A DNA stretch of 64,000 bases, taken from assembly GCA_942491185.1 (NCBI GenBank), contig CALOAB010000015.1:62001-126000 (forward strand), in the 5' to 3' direction. This DNA is from SLRI01 sp942491185. Lineage in GTDB: Bacteria > Pseudomonadota > Alphaproteobacteria > Geminicoccales > Geminicoccaceae. The stretch's first letter is position 1; each line of letters starts with the position of its first letter. This document shows, in pieces, positions 44,478 through 54,213 of the stretch. The notes under the pieces are model-generated. The model had not been told where the DNA came from, made no database searches, and saw only the letters and a list, made by a program, of their open reading frames with translations. Position numbers and translations under genes: made by a program.

Positions 44478-47099
44478 TCAGGGCGCGGATTGGCAGGGCT
44501 TGCGGCCGCTGTTCTCGCCGAGATCAACCAGCGCGCTCACGACATTGAGTGGCATGGTCAGGGTCTCGGCCACGGCCCTTCCGGCCAGCGCCGCTGTTGA
44601 CCCGGTGGAGATCTTGGGCGCGGTCAGCTTGCCGTGAATATGGATCGGCGTGACGATCTCGATCAGCCGTCGCTCCAACGGTCGCGGCGTGAAGCCGATG
44701 TCGATCTTGTCCTTGCCGAGATCGAACGAGCCCACACCCACCAGCTGCACATTGGCGGTCTCGATCACCAGCCGCTCGACCGTTCCCTTGCCGGACTTGA
44801 AGGCGATGCTGCCTTCGCCGCAGACGAGCTCGGCGTGGTCGCCGCTGGTGAACAGCCAGCCGACGATGGTCTCGCCGGTGAGGTCGATCAGGCTGGTTCC
44901 GACCGTGCCGGCGCCGACCCTGAACTGCACGCTGCCGCCGACCGACCTCGCCAGCTGCTCGATTTCGGTGCCGTCCGCCTGCAGGCTGAGCTTGCCGCTG
45001 AGCGGCGCGTCGACAAGGGGCGAGCCACCAAATGCGCGCTCGAGGTCCGCCAGCTGAAACTGGTCGGCCGTGCCATCGAGACTGACCGGCGGCGGCGCCT
45101 CACCGACCCCAGCGGCCGCCGATGCCTGGAGCGTCCCACCGGCATAGCCGATTTTCAACGGATTGAGCGCTACCTTGCCATCGCGATAGACGAAATGCGC
45201 TGCCAGCTCCGCCTGTGCTGCGCCATCGTCGGCGACGAGCGTGGCAGCGACGTCCAGCTCCGCGTCGAGCCAGTCCGGCGGTGAGCTCGCCGCATCAGCC
45301 GTGCCCGCGGACGCTGTGCCGTCCTCGAACCAGGCGCCGATGCCCTCCAGCGCGGTCAGGCTCTGCAGGTCACCGAGACGCAGGCCGGACGAGCCGAGCT
45401 TGCCACGAAAGACCGCCTCGCCGTCGGTCACGTCCTGCTTGAGCTCGATGGTCAGCGGCGACTGACCGATCGTTGCCTTGCCGTCGACCTCCAGAGCATC
45501 GTCGAGGGCGACGCTGCCATCGAAGGAGACACTGCCGTCGCCTGTGGCCTCGGCGCCGAAGGCTTTGGCCAGCGCAGCGAGATCGGCGACCACGAGCTCG
45601 ACCTGGAGCGGGCTGGAGGTGGCGCCGTCGGCCGGCGGCGGGACGTCGAGCGTGAGCTTGAGCGGGCCGTCGCCGGTGAGCTGCCCGCTCAGGCTCTCGA
45701 GCCGCATGCTGCCCGTTGAATCCCCTATCGCCAGCTTGCCGCTGAGCCGGCCGATCTCCGGCGGCGCCGGCTTGCCCACGATCAGGTCCAGCGCGTCGAG
45801 ATCGAAGCTGCCGGCAAGGCTGATGCCCGATTGGTTCAGGGCATCTAGGACGTCCCCCTTGAGATCGAGGCTCGGCGCCTTCGGATCACCGCTCAAGATG
45901 TGCAGACCGCGAAGCGTCAGCCGGCCGTCCTTGTCACGCTCCACCTTCTCCACGCTGACCGGCCCGATTCTGGCGAGATCGGCGTCGGCGAGGTTGGTCG
46001 AGAAGACGAGGTCGGCAAGCGTCAGCGAGAGGATGTCGCCCGTGGCCCCGCCGGTGATCTTGTCGAGCTCGATGTCGAAAGCGCTCGACGGCCGCGGCAC
46101 CGAGCCGTCGCTACGCTTGAGGTCCGCCGCAAACGTGATGTCGACACCGGTGGCCTTCGAAAAGTTGGCGATGCGGCCATCGATGGACAGTTGCTCGCCG
46201 GTCGAGAGCTGGCCGTTCAGCTTGATATCCTCTGCGGCCACGGCGTCGGCAGGGCCCGACAGGTCCATCGTCAGCTTGGCCGTGCCGTCGAACTCGCGCT
46301 CCAGACGAAGCAGCGCGAGGAAGTCGCCGAGCGACGAAACGTCCGCTGCAAACTTGCCGTCGAGGCCGCTGCCGTCCGCGTTCATCGTGCCCGACGACTT
46401 GCCTTCGTAGCCCGGCAGCGACGTGGCGATCGAGAACTCGCGGACAGGCTTGTCGCCGCCGTCGTCGGCCACCGCGGCGAAGGTGGCATCGATCGTCGCT
46501 GCCTTGCCGTTGATCGTGCCGCTGGCCTTGATCACGCGATCGCCGGTGTCGCCGTCTTCCTTGGCCACCAGCTCGGTCAGCTTGTAGGCCCCTGCCCAGC
46601 CATCCGGATCCTCGTCGCTGACGATCGAGAAATCCTGCAGCTGGAGGTCACGAGTGCCCCGCGATTCGAGCAGAGCGGCAAAGGACAAGAAGAACGAGCT
46701 GACCGGCAGGGCCTGCTCGCCGGCATCGGACGGCGGCGGCGTCGTGAGCACGATGCCGTCGGCTGAGCTTTGCTCGATCTCGAAATCGCCTCGCAGTGCC
46801 GGCACCAGCTGGAACCCGAAGGCGGCATCGTCGATCGTCAGCTGCTTGAAACCGCCACCCGACTCGGCAGCACCGATCGTGATGCCGGTGATATCGACGC
46901 TCGTCACCGCGCCCGGCACCACCACGACATCGCCGCTGATCGAGACCGGCCGGTCGACGAAGCGCTCCAGCAGCTGCTCGGCTGCGAGTTGCCGCTGCGC
47001 CGCGAAGAAGGGCAGATAGGCCAGCGCCGCGACAATCCCGGCGCTGCCCACGAGCAGCACCAGAACGACCTGCACGACCCTCTTGACTAATCGACCCAT
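44478..47099 (-). CDS. AsmA-family envelope protein (first paralogue)
   Basis: An 873-residue protein with an N-terminal membrane anchor (LVKRVVQVVLVLLVGSAGIVAALAYL) and a long periplasmic body. It has an AsmA N-domain (FVDRPVSISGDVVVVPGAVTSVDITGITIG) and C-domain (IDLTGETIVGWLFTSGDHAELVCGEGSIAFKSGKGTVERLVIETANVQLVGVGSFDLGKDKIDIGFTPRP). AsmA-like proteins are thought to bridge the periplasm in lipid transport. I chose ATG 47099, preceded by GGGAG. A related gene lies just upstream on the same strand. Confidence 0.9.
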   Translation of the reverse strand: MGRLVKRVVQVVLVLLVGSAGIVAALAYLPFFAAQRQLAAEQLLERFVDRPVSISGDVVVVPGAVTSVDITGITIGAAESGGGFKQLTIDDAAFGFQLVPALRGDFEIEQSSADGIVLTTPPPSDAGEQALPVSSFFLSFAALLESRGTRDLQLQDFSIVSDEDPDGWAGAYKLTELVAKEDGDTGDRVIKASGTINGKAATIDATFAAVADDGGDKPVREFSIATSLPGYEGKSSGTMNADGSGLDGKFAADVSSLGDFLALLRLEREFDGTAKLTMDLSGPADAVAAEDIKLNGQLSTGEQLSIDGRIANFSKATGVDITFAADLKRSDGSVPRPSSAFDIELDKITGGATGDILSLTLADLVFSTNLADADLARIGPVSVEKVERDKDGRLTLRGLHILSGDPKAPSLDLKGDVLDALNQSGISLAGSFDLDALDLIVGKPAPPEIGRLSGKLAIGDSTGSMRLESLSGQLTGDGPLKLTLDVPPPADGATSSPLQVELVVADLAALAKAFGAEATGDGSVSFDGSVALDDALEVDGKATIGQSPLTIELKQDVTDGEAVFRGKLGSSGLRLGDLQSLTALEGIGAWFEDGTASAGTADAASSPPDWLDAELDVAATLVADDGAAQAELAAHFVYRDGKVALNPLKIGYAGGTLQASAAAGVGEAPPPVSLDGTADQFQLADLERAFGGSPLVDAPLSGKLSLQADGTEIEQLARSVGGSVQFRVGAGTVGTSLIDLTGETIVGWLFTSGDHAELVCGEGSIAFKSGKGTVERLVIETANVQLVGVGSFDLGKDKIDIGFTPRPLERRLIEIVTPIHIHGKLTAPKISTGSTAALAGRAVAETLTMPLNVVSALVDLGENSGRKPCQSAP

Positions 47100-47162
47100 C
47101 AACCTGCTCCCAGCGGTCGGCGCCATGCGGCATCACCGCGCCAAGCCCGCAACCCACCATTG

Positions 47163-47177
47163 TGTTCGGTACGAACA
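47163..47177. promoter_or_regulatory. Perfect palindrome between the two AsmA genes
   Basis: TGTTCG-GTA-CGAACA at 47163-47177 is a perfect six-base inverted repeat in the 215-base gap between the AsmA paralogues. It could be an operator for the downstream AsmA gene. It is not a LexA box, because the two half-sites face each other. The binding protein is unknown. Confidence 0.35.
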
Positions 47178-47314
47178 GCGTTCCGGAGGTCCCGCCCCGA
47201 ACGCCCTTTGCCACTGACCTCACATTAGCGCCGTCGGCTGGCCGAGCGCGAGGGAAAGCGCGCCTCGCCGATTCTTTTGCCGCTTGCCCACCCAGCCGCG
47301 GCTCAGGCAGCCTG

Positions 47315-49927
47315 TCACCGCTCGACCTCACAAGTCGACAGCACGCTCGCCGCATCCCTTGGAACGAGCGCGCCCAGGACGCTCAGCGGCAGCGTCAGCG
47401 TCTCGATCACCGCCCGCCGTGCGACGCCGATCGCTGAGCCCACCGCCACGCTCGGCCCATCGAGCGGCCCCTGCACCGTGAACGGCGTGCCGCGCCGCAA
47501 CAGGCGGTTGGCACGCGGCCGTGGCGCGAAGGCGAGATCGAGGGTCTCGTCGTGCAAATCGATCGAGCCGGTGCCGATCAGCTGGATGTTGTCGGTCTTC
47601 AAGACCAGGCCCTCGACCGTGCCCTTGCCCGAGGCGAAGGCGATCAGCGATGCGGCGCACACCAGCCGCGTGTCGGCGCCGCGGGCGAACAGCCAACCGA
47701 CGATGTCCTGGGCCGTCAGATCGATCAGCCGCGAGCCGATCCGCCCCTCGTCGACGGCAAGCTCGACCTGGCCACTCAGCGTTTGCATGATCGATCGGCG
47801 ATCGGTCCCGGCGGCCGTAAGCTCGAGCTCGGCGCGGAGCGGCGCATCGACCAGCGCCTGCGTGCCGAGCCCGCGCAGCAGGCTGTCGATCTCCAGCTCC
47901 CTGATGCTCGCCTCGAGCCTGATGGGCGGCGGGGTCCGGGCAAGATCGACGCTGAGCTCGGCGTCAGCGCGGCCGCCCAGATAGTCGAGCCGCAGGGGCC
48001 GGAGACGCACGACGCCGTCACGCAGCGCGAACCGACCACTGAAGCCGCCGATGCGGTAGTCGTCGCCATCGACGATGGCCGCGTCCGCCTCGAGCTCGAC
48101 ATCCAGGACGGAAGATGAAGCGGTCTCATCCGGCGCATCCGGTGCGCGATCGCGCGGCCAGAGATCGACCAGTGCGGCGATGCGCGGCACGTCGGCGAGC
48201 CGCAGCCGGGGCGACTTCACAGCACCCCGAAGCTCGATCCGATCATCGACCACATCGTGGCTGAGATCGAGCCAGAGCGGCGAGCGGCCGATGGTGCCAC
48301 GACCCAGCAGCCGAAGCCCGTCCTCGATCGAAAGATCACCCTTGAAGCTGGCGCTGCCACCGCGACCGATCGGTGCCCCCAGCTGGCGGGCCAACGCCTG
48401 GAGATCGCTGATCTCGACCGTCAGCTCGACAGTCTCAGGGTCACCCGACGCTGCTGCCTTGTCGAGGCGGAGCGCCAGGGGCCCGTCGCCGGTGAGCCGC
48501 GCGCTCAGCTCGTCCAGGCCGAGCCTGCCGGAACGATCCGAGAGCGCGAACGAGCCCGCGAAGCGCCCAAAGCCCGCCGTTGATGGCAACCCCTCGAGCA
48601 GCGCCAGCGGGTCGACGTCGAACCGGCCGGTCAAGGCCACGCCCGAGCCGGCCAGCGCATCGTCGATCCGACCGGCAAGCGCCAGGCTGAAGCGGCCCTC
48701 CTCCAGCACCTGAACGGTGAGGCCTGTGAGACCGAGCCGTCCCGCGTCGTCGCGCTCGATCCGCTCGACGGCGATCGGCCCGATCCGCGCCGCACCCACC
48801 GCCTGAAGGTTGGTCTCGACGACCAGGTCAGCGACGCTGAGCACAGCGCGGGAGCCGACGACGCGCGCTTGTGCCCGCTCGATCTCGAGGTCGAAGGCTT
48901 CGGCCGGCCGCCAGAAGCTGCCGTCATGTCGAGCAAAACTGGCGGTGACGTCGAGGTCGATCCCGCCAAGCGTCGATAGCTCGGCGATCCGGCCGTCGAG
49001 CGAGAGACGCTCACCGCTTGCCAGCCTGCCAGTGACTGCCAGCTGCTCGACGGCAAGCGCGTCGATCTCGCCCGCGATCTCCGCTTCGAGGCCCAGCGTC
49101 CCGTCCAGCCGCGGTCCGATCCGCAACGCGTCGAGCAGCGTCGCCATCGCCGCGACGTCGGCCTCGAGTCGCCCTTCGAGCGTCTCGCCACGCGCCCCGA
49201 GCACACCGGCGGCCGAGACTTCGGCGCCAGGCAAAGCCGCCTCGACCGTGAACGGGCGCCGACCGTCGGCCCCAGCGGCTGCAAAATCGGCGGTGAGCCG
49301 CACCGGCATATCGTTCACGGCACCCGTGGCCGTGATGGCGCGCGAGCCCGCTGTTCCCGCCTCGCGGGAACGCAGCGTCTCGATGGCCACCAGCGCACCC
49401 TGCCCCGACGGGTCGTCGCTCCGGGTGACCATGACGTCTTCGAGATCGACCTGGCGGGTAAAGGCGCTGTCCAGCAGCCAGACCAGGGGCAAGCTGGCGC
49501 TGCTCGCCCGGAAGGGTTCGGCGGGTGCCGCCGGATCGGCCACGAGCTGAACGTCGACACCGCTCGCCGCCAGCCGATCGATCGAGAAGCGCCCGGCAAG
49601 CGCGTCCGGCAGGCCGAAGCCGAAGCTCAACTCGCGCGCCGCGACCGTGCCACGCCAGGCCTCGGGCCCGGCATCGCCGAGCACGAGGCTTGTGAGGCTG
49701 ATGCTCACCGTCGGGCCGAGACCGACGCCGACCGACTCCAGGCCCGTGACCGGCCGGCCGATGAACCGTTCGATAATGGGGGTCGCCAGGGCGCGGCGTG
49801 CGTCATCGAGCGGCGGCAGCCAGAGGAGCGCGGCAGCGGCCACAACGATGCTGCCGAGCCCCAAGACGACGAGCCAGCCGAGACGACGCAGCATCAAGGA
49901 CGGTGTCCGCAGCGCGACACGATCCAT
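47315..49927 (-). CDS. AsmA-family envelope protein (second paralogue)
   Basis: An 870-residue protein built like its neighbour: anchor LGWLVVLGLGSIVVAAAALLWL, N-domain with ERFIGRPVTGLESVGVGLGPTVSISLTSLVLG, and C-domain IDLTAQDIVGWLFARGADTRLVCAASLIAFASGKGTVEGLVLKTDNIQLIGTGSIDLHDETLDLAFAPRP, ending with GRAVIETL-like sequence. The two AsmA genes clearly arose by duplication. The gap to the gene fragment upstream is 127 bases. Confidence 0.9.
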   Translation of the reverse strand: MDRVALRTPSLMLRRLGWLVVLGLGSIVVAAAALLWLPPLDDARRALATPIIERFIGRPVTGLESVGVGLGPTVSISLTSLVLGDAGPEAWRGTVAARELSFGFGLPDALAGRFSIDRLAASGVDVQLVADPAAPAEPFRASSASLPLVWLLDSAFTRQVDLEDVMVTRSDDPSGQGALVAIETLRSREAGTAGSRAITATGAVNDMPVRLTADFAAAGADGRRPFTVEAALPGAEVSAAGVLGARGETLEGRLEADVAAMATLLDALRIGPRLDGTLGLEAEIAGEIDALAVEQLAVTGRLASGERLSLDGRIAELSTLGGIDLDVTASFARHDGSFWRPAEAFDLEIERAQARVVGSRAVLSVADLVVETNLQAVGAARIGPIAVERIERDDAGRLGLTGLTVQVLEEGRFSLALAGRIDDALAGSGVALTGRFDVDPLALLEGLPSTAGFGRFAGSFALSDRSGRLGLDELSARLTGDGPLALRLDKAAASGDPETVELTVEISDLQALARQLGAPIGRGGSASFKGDLSIEDGLRLLGRGTIGRSPLWLDLSHDVVDDRIELRGAVKSPRLRLADVPRIAALVDLWPRDRAPDAPDETASSSVLDVELEADAAIVDGDDYRIGGFSGRFALRDGVVRLRPLRLDYLGGRADAELSVDLARTPPPIRLEASIRELEIDSLLRGLGTQALVDAPLRAELELTAAGTDRRSIMQTLSGQVELAVDEGRIGSRLIDLTAQDIVGWLFARGADTRLVCAASLIAFASGKGTVEGLVLKTDNIQLIGTGSIDLHDETLDLAFAPRPRANRLLRRGTPFTVQGPLDGPSVAVGSAIGVARRAVIETLTLPLSVLGALVPRDAASVLSTCEVER

Positions 49928-50054
49928 CGGATCTGCTGAAACTCGCCAACGCTGGCCACGACGCTCGCCCTGCCTTCCGTGCCGCCTGATCGCGGCACGA
50001 ATGCGCTCTTAGGACGTCTTCACCCGCCGCGCAAAGCCGCGGGCCGCGTCGATC

Positions 50055-50444
50055 TCAGCGGGAAGCCGGGGCGCGCTCGAGTCGTAGGATCTCGGCATAG
50101 CCACCCGCCAGCCGCCGTCGCCGGGTGGAGCCCGCGTGAACCTGGGCCAGCTGGCGCAGCGTGGGCGCGATCTCCGGGCGGTGATGGACGTCGAACCGTG
50201 CCAGCCAGCCGCGCATCAGCCCGGCGAGCGGCCGCGGCAGGCCGTCCATCGGGCCGAAATCGACGACGTGCAGGCGGCCTCCAGGTGCCAGGGCCAGAGC
50301 CGCACGCTCCAGCGCCAGGCGCGGATCGTCCATCATCGAGAGGCTGTAGCTGAAGAGCACGTGATCGGCGCAAGCGATGCCGAAGAGCACTAGTGGATCG
50401 AGCTCCTCGGCGGCGGCGCACGCCAAGAGCGGCGCTGGCGGCAT
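50055..50444 (-). pseudogene. C-terminal half of a class I SAM-dependent methyltransferase
   Basis: This frame encodes AAAEELDPLVLFG, ADHVLFSYSLSMMDDPRLALERAALALAPGGRLHVVDFGPMDGLPRPLAGLMRGWLARFDVHHRPEI. That is the second half of a Rossmann methyltransferase, similar to the BtaB-like enzymes of betaine-lipid synthesis. The SAM-binding glycine motif and everything before it are absent. An ATG at 50444 could start a 129-residue fragment. It is joined out of frame to the metallophosphoesterase fragment upstream. As it stands it cannot bind SAM. Confidence 0.75.
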
Positions 50445-51072
50445 GGCGGACGGCCTTCTCGGCCACCTGCTCAGCAAGACCGCTCTTGCGCACATGCCAG
50501 AAGTCGAGCCGAGCGAGCCAACCGTGACGCGGCGCCAAGCGACGCTGGCAATAGGCGAAGACGTCCGAGCAGAGCTGGCCGAAGCGAGCGTTGCGACTGA
50601 CGAAATCGTCGAAGCAGTCGCCGTGCAGGGCGACGCAGCGGCGGCCCTGCTGCTGCCAGCTGAAGGACTCGCGGCCCTCGATGCCGAGCAGGCTGGCAAT
50701 GGCGCGGCCGAGCTTGCGGTCGTGGTTGCCGTGCAGCCAGACCACCTCGCGTCGACGCTCCTGGCCGATCTCGCGGACATGCCGGAGCAGCCGCCAGGCA
50801 TCGGTGTCGAGATGGCGAAAGCTGAGGTCGTGGAAGATGTCGCCCAGCAGGATGAGCCGGCCGAACGGCCGCTCGAGCAAGAGGTCGAGCAGCTCGCGCG
50901 GTCGGCTGTCCGGCAGGCCCAGATGCAGATCCGAGACGATCAGCGTGTCGGTCGGCCCGGCGAAGGCATCAGGCGACGCCAGCGGAATGGGCGCCTTGGG
51001 AAACGACGCTTGCTGGATCGGATCCAGCGCGATCGCCCGGACGTCTTGGGCCGTGCAGCACGTTGCGGCCAT
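50437..51072 (-). pseudogene. Metallophosphoesterase (LpxH/PlcP-like), C-terminus lost
   Basis: Residues 1-212 are a calcineurin-like phosphoesterase: TLIVSDLHLG, LILLGDIFHD, VVWLHGNHDRK and CVALHGDCFDDFVSR give most metal ligands. The final GHTH-type ligand motif and the C-terminal strands are missing, because homology stops at about AEQVAEKAVRHA. After this the frame runs on as a shadow of the methyltransferase fragment, to 50020. Homologues are annotated UDP-2,3-diacylglucosamine pyrophosphatase or, in lipid remodelling under phosphate limitation, PlcP phospholipase C. Proximity to a BtaB-like methyltransferase piece suggests the second. It is probably inactive if the junction is real. Confidence 0.72.
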
Positions 51073-51189
51073 GCGCTCTCGCTCCGTTCAGTGGAGCTCG
51101 AGCCGGCCGATACACTGGGCAAGCGACAACGCGACGATCGCGGCATGACCGCTGCATGACAAGTGAGGGAGGCGGCCGCCGGTGGGCGG

Positions 51190-52341
51190 TCAGGGAATGA
51201 CGTCGACCGCCGGCAGTGGCAGAATGGCCGCATCATTGCCGATCAGCCGCAGCGATGGGCTGCAGTCCCGCTTGCCGCCGGGCCGGTTCGGCATGCCACG
51301 CTTGCCGCAGAGCCGGGCCGCCACCACCTCGCTCGCCCTGACCAATTTGAAGCCGCGGCCCTTGAGCGTCGGCAGCCAGGCCGCCAGCGCCGCCAGCGTG
51401 GTCGGATAGGGATGGCCAATGGCGACCACGCTGCCGCCGTGCCGGGCGATGCGCTCGATGATGGCGAGTTGTCGAACGATCGCTGCGGTAGACGGGTCGT
51501 GATCGATGAAGACGTTGCGGCCGGTGGCAGGAATGCCGTGCGCGAGTGCCGTGGACTCGGCGACGCTCAGCGGGTTGGTCCGACTGTCGATGAAGAACAG
51601 CCAGCGACGGCGCAGCTCTTCCATGACGATCTCGATGCCGCGCGCGTCGGCGGTGAACCGGCTGCCCATGTGGTTGTTGACGCCAACGGCGCCCGGCACC
51701 TGATCGATCGCGCGGCGCACCCGTTGCCGAAGCTCGTCCGCCTCCATCCCGACCGTCAGCGCTTGCCTACCGGGATTCTGATCGCCCATGGGCTCCATCG
51801 GCAGATGCAGCATGATCTCGAAATCGTGGCCGCTGGCCTGCGCGAGCATTGCCGGCGTCGACTCGGCGTCGGGCAGGAACGAGAGGGTGAGCGGCCCGGG
51901 CATGGCGATCAGCCGGCGCAGCGCGGCCGGGCTGTAGCCCATGTCGTCGATGATGATGCCGACCAGCGCCGTCTCGGCGGCGGCCGGGCCGGTCGCCGCA
52001 GGGGCCCCGCTTGCGACAGCGCTCGGCTGCTTGCCGGCGGCCGGGGCCGGGGCGACCACTGCAGCGGCCCGCTTTGGCCCCGGATCGAGCTGGCGACTGA
52101 GCCGGAGCCCCGCTGCTTGCGGCCCCTGGGCCCGGCGCCGCGGCGCCGGCTGGGCCGCGCGCACGGTCAGCACCTGCTCGCTGGCGGCCGGCGGCAGCGT
52201 GCCGAAAAAGCTCTGCATGGAGTCGAACGGCGGCAGCGCCACCAACCGGTAGACGATCTCGAGCGCCAATATGCCGATCACCAGCACAAGCGCCGGCTTG
52301 CGCGCGCGTCGCCAGAAAGACCGGCGGCGGCGACGGCTCAA
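51190..52341 (-). CDS. Divergent polysaccharide deacetylase family protein (YibQ type)
   Basis: A 383-residue envelope protein. A basic start (MSRRRRRSFWRRARKP) and one membrane helix (ALVLVIGILALEIVYRLVAL) are followed by a Pro/Ala-rich linker of about 80 residues. Then comes the divergent polysaccharide deacetylase domain: ALVGIIIDDMGYSPAALRRLIAMPGPLTLSFLP, DFEIMLHLPMEP, VNNHMGSRF, LFFIDSRTNP and VAIGHPYPTTLAALAAW. Substrate is not established for the family. It is the first gene of the minus-strand envelope block. Confidence 0.9.
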   Translation of the reverse strand: MSRRRRRSFWRRARKPALVLVIGILALEIVYRLVALPPFDSMQSFFGTLPPAASEQVLTVRAAQPAPRRRAQGPQAAGLRLSRQLDPGPKRAAAVVAPAPAAGKQPSAVASGAPAATGPAAAETALVGIIIDDMGYSPAALRRLIAMPGPLTLSFLPDAESTPAMLAQASGHDFEIMLHLPMEPMGDQNPGRQALTVGMEADELRQRVRRAIDQVPGAVGVNNHMGSRFTADARGIEIVMEELRRRWLFFIDSRTNPLSVAESTALAHGIPATGRNVFIDHDPSTAAIVRQLAIIERIARHGGSVVAIGHPYPTTLAALAAWLPTLKGRGFKLVRASEVVAARLCGKRGMPNRPGGKRDCSPSLRLIGNDAAILPLPAVDVIP

Positions 52342-52573
52342 GGGTTTGGTCCCATCTCTGCCCCGTCCCAGATGACACCCTGCCCGGCGCCAAAAACCCT
52401 TATATCCGGAAACAAGCCACAGTTGAACCGATCGATGCGGCCCAAAGTCATAAGTTGGATAAAGCGCGTCATCCGGGACGCCGGCAGCCGCAGCACGGCA
52501 CAGGGCTTGACGCTGCCCGCGACCACGCGCTTTCTTCCCCCATCAACCGCTCGCTGCACCGATCGGGCCAGGC

Positions 52574-53158
52574 ATGCTGCTTCTCATCGATAATTACGAC
52601 AGCTTCACCTACAACCTCTACCACTATCTGGGCGAGCTGGGCGCCGAGGTCAGGGTCTATCGCAACGATGCCATCGGCGTCGCCGAGGCCCTGGCGCTTC
52701 GACCGCGCGGCATCGTGATCTCGCCCGGCCCCTGCGACCCCGATCAGGCCGGCATCAGCCTGCAGCTGATCGAGGCGGCGCAGAAAATCTGCCCGATTCT
52801 CGGCGTCTGCCTCGGCCACCAGGCCATCGCCCAGGCCTTCGGTGCCGTGGTCGGCCGGGCCGGCCATGTGATGCACGGCAAGTGCAGCATGATCGAGCAC
52901 GATGGCAGCGGCGTCTTCCAGGGCTTGCCCTCACCGTTTCGGGCGACCCGCTACCACTCGCTCGTCGCCGAGCCCCTGACTATCCCGGCCGATCTCGTCG
53001 TCAATGCCCGAACCGAGGACGGCAGCATCATGGGGCTGCGCCATCGCCATTTGCCGATCCACGGCGTGCAGTTCCACCCCGAGAGCATCGAGAGCGAGCA
53101 CGGCCATGCCATGCTGAAGACCTTCCTCGACCTGACGGCGCTGGAGGCTGCTGCTTGA
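52574..53158 (+). CDS. trpG: Anthranilate synthase glutamine amidotransferase subunit TrpG
   Basis: A 194-residue class I amidotransferase supplying ammonia to TrpE, and possibly to PabB. It has MLLLIDNYDSFTYNLYHYLGELG, VISPGPCDPDQAGIS, the nucleophile Cys in ILGVCLGHQAIAQAFG and the His/Glu pair in HGVQFHPESIESEHG. It is the first gene of trpGDC-moaC-moeA. The trpE partner is not in the window, as is common in alphaproteobacteria. The 232-base gap upstream must hold the operon promoter. Confidence 0.96.
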   Translation: MLLLIDNYDSFTYNLYHYLGELGAEVRVYRNDAIGVAEALALRPRGIVISPGPCDPDQAGISLQLIEAAQKICPILGVCLGHQAIAQAFGAVVGRAGHVMHGKCSMIEHDGSGVFQGLPSPFRATRYHSLVAEPLTIPADLVVNARTEDGSIMGLRHRHLPIHGVQFHPESIESEHGHAMLKTFLDLTALEAAA

Positions 53159-54189
53159 GCACCGACCTCGTCCGCTTCAAGGAGCTCATCGGCATGGCCG
53201 CCAGCGGCCGGCCACTGACGCTCGACGAGGCCGCTGACGCCTTCTCGATCATGATGGCGGGCGACGCGACACCGGCGCAGATGGCGGGCCTGCTCATGGC
53301 GCTGCGCGTCCGCGGCGAGCATGTCGACGAGATCACCGCCGGCGCGCAAACGCTCCGCCAACGGATGACGCGGATCACCGCCCCGGAAGGTGCCATCGAC
53401 ACCTGCGGCACGGGCGGTGACGGCAGCGGCACCTTCAACATCTCGACCGCAGCGGCCCTGGTCGTCGCCGGCGCTGGCGTGCCGGTCGCCAAGCACGGCA
53501 ATCGGGGCCTCTCCTCGCGCTCCGGCTCGTCCGACGTGCTGACAGCACTGGGCGTCGATATCGATGCCCCCTTCCCGGCGATCGAGCGGGCCATTCGCGA
53601 CGCCGGCATCGGCTTCATGATGGCACCCCGCCACCATGGTGCCATGCGCCATGTGGCCGGCCCCCGGGTCGAGCTCGGCACGCGCACCATCTTCAACCTC
53701 CTGGGCCCGCTCGCCAACCCGGCCGGGGTCAAGCGCCAGGTGGTGGGCGTCTTCTCGGCCGACTGGCTCGAGCCATTGGCGCAAGTGCTCGGCCGGCTCG
53801 GCGCCGAGCGCGCCTGGGTGGTGCATGGCGAGCCGGGGCTCGACGAGCTCAGCACCGTCGGCACCACGCATGTCGCCGAGTGGGACGGGCCGACCGTCCG
53901 CCGGTTCACCATCGAGCCCGAGGATGCCGGGCTCGAGCGGGCCACGCTCGCCGATCTCAAGGGCGGCGACGCCGAGGAAAACGCAGCCGCCATCCACGCC
54001 ATGCTCGCCGGCATCAAGGGCCCGCTGCGCGACGCCGTGCTGCTGGCGGCGGCGGCCACCTTGGTCGTGGCCGACAAGGCCGATGACCTGCGTGACGGCG
54101 TGGCCCAGGCAGGCGAATCGATCGATAGCGGCCGGGCGCGCGCCGCCCTCGACCGCCTCGCCGCCATCACCCATGAGGCGGCCGCATGA
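53155..54189 (+). CDS. trpD: Anthranilate phosphoribosyltransferase TrpD
   Basis: A 344-residue enzyme attaching phosphoribose to anthranilate. Motifs: DTCGTGGDGSGTFNISTAAALVVAGAGVPVAKHGNRGLSSRSGSSDVL and MMAPRHHGAMRHVAGPRVELGTRTIFNLLGPLANPAG. The TTG at 53155 overlaps the trpG stop as TTGA and has GGAGG six bases upstream, so I prefer it to internal starts. Confidence 0.96.
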   Translation: MSTDLVRFKELIGMAASGRPLTLDEAADAFSIMMAGDATPAQMAGLLMALRVRGEHVDEITAGAQTLRQRMTRITAPEGAIDTCGTGGDGSGTFNISTAAALVVAGAGVPVAKHGNRGLSSRSGSSDVLTALGVDIDAPFPAIERAIRDAGIGFMMAPRHHGAMRHVAGPRVELGTRTIFNLLGPLANPAGVKRQVVGVFSADWLEPLAQVLGRLGAERAWVVHGEPGLDELSTVGTTHVAEWDGPTVRRFTIEPEDAGLERATLADLKGGDAEENAAAIHAMLAGIKGPLRDAVLLAAAATLVVADKADDLRDGVAQAGESIDSGRARAALDRLAAITHEAAA

Positions 54190-54213
54190 GCGCGTTTCGA
54201 TGAGCCCCATCGG

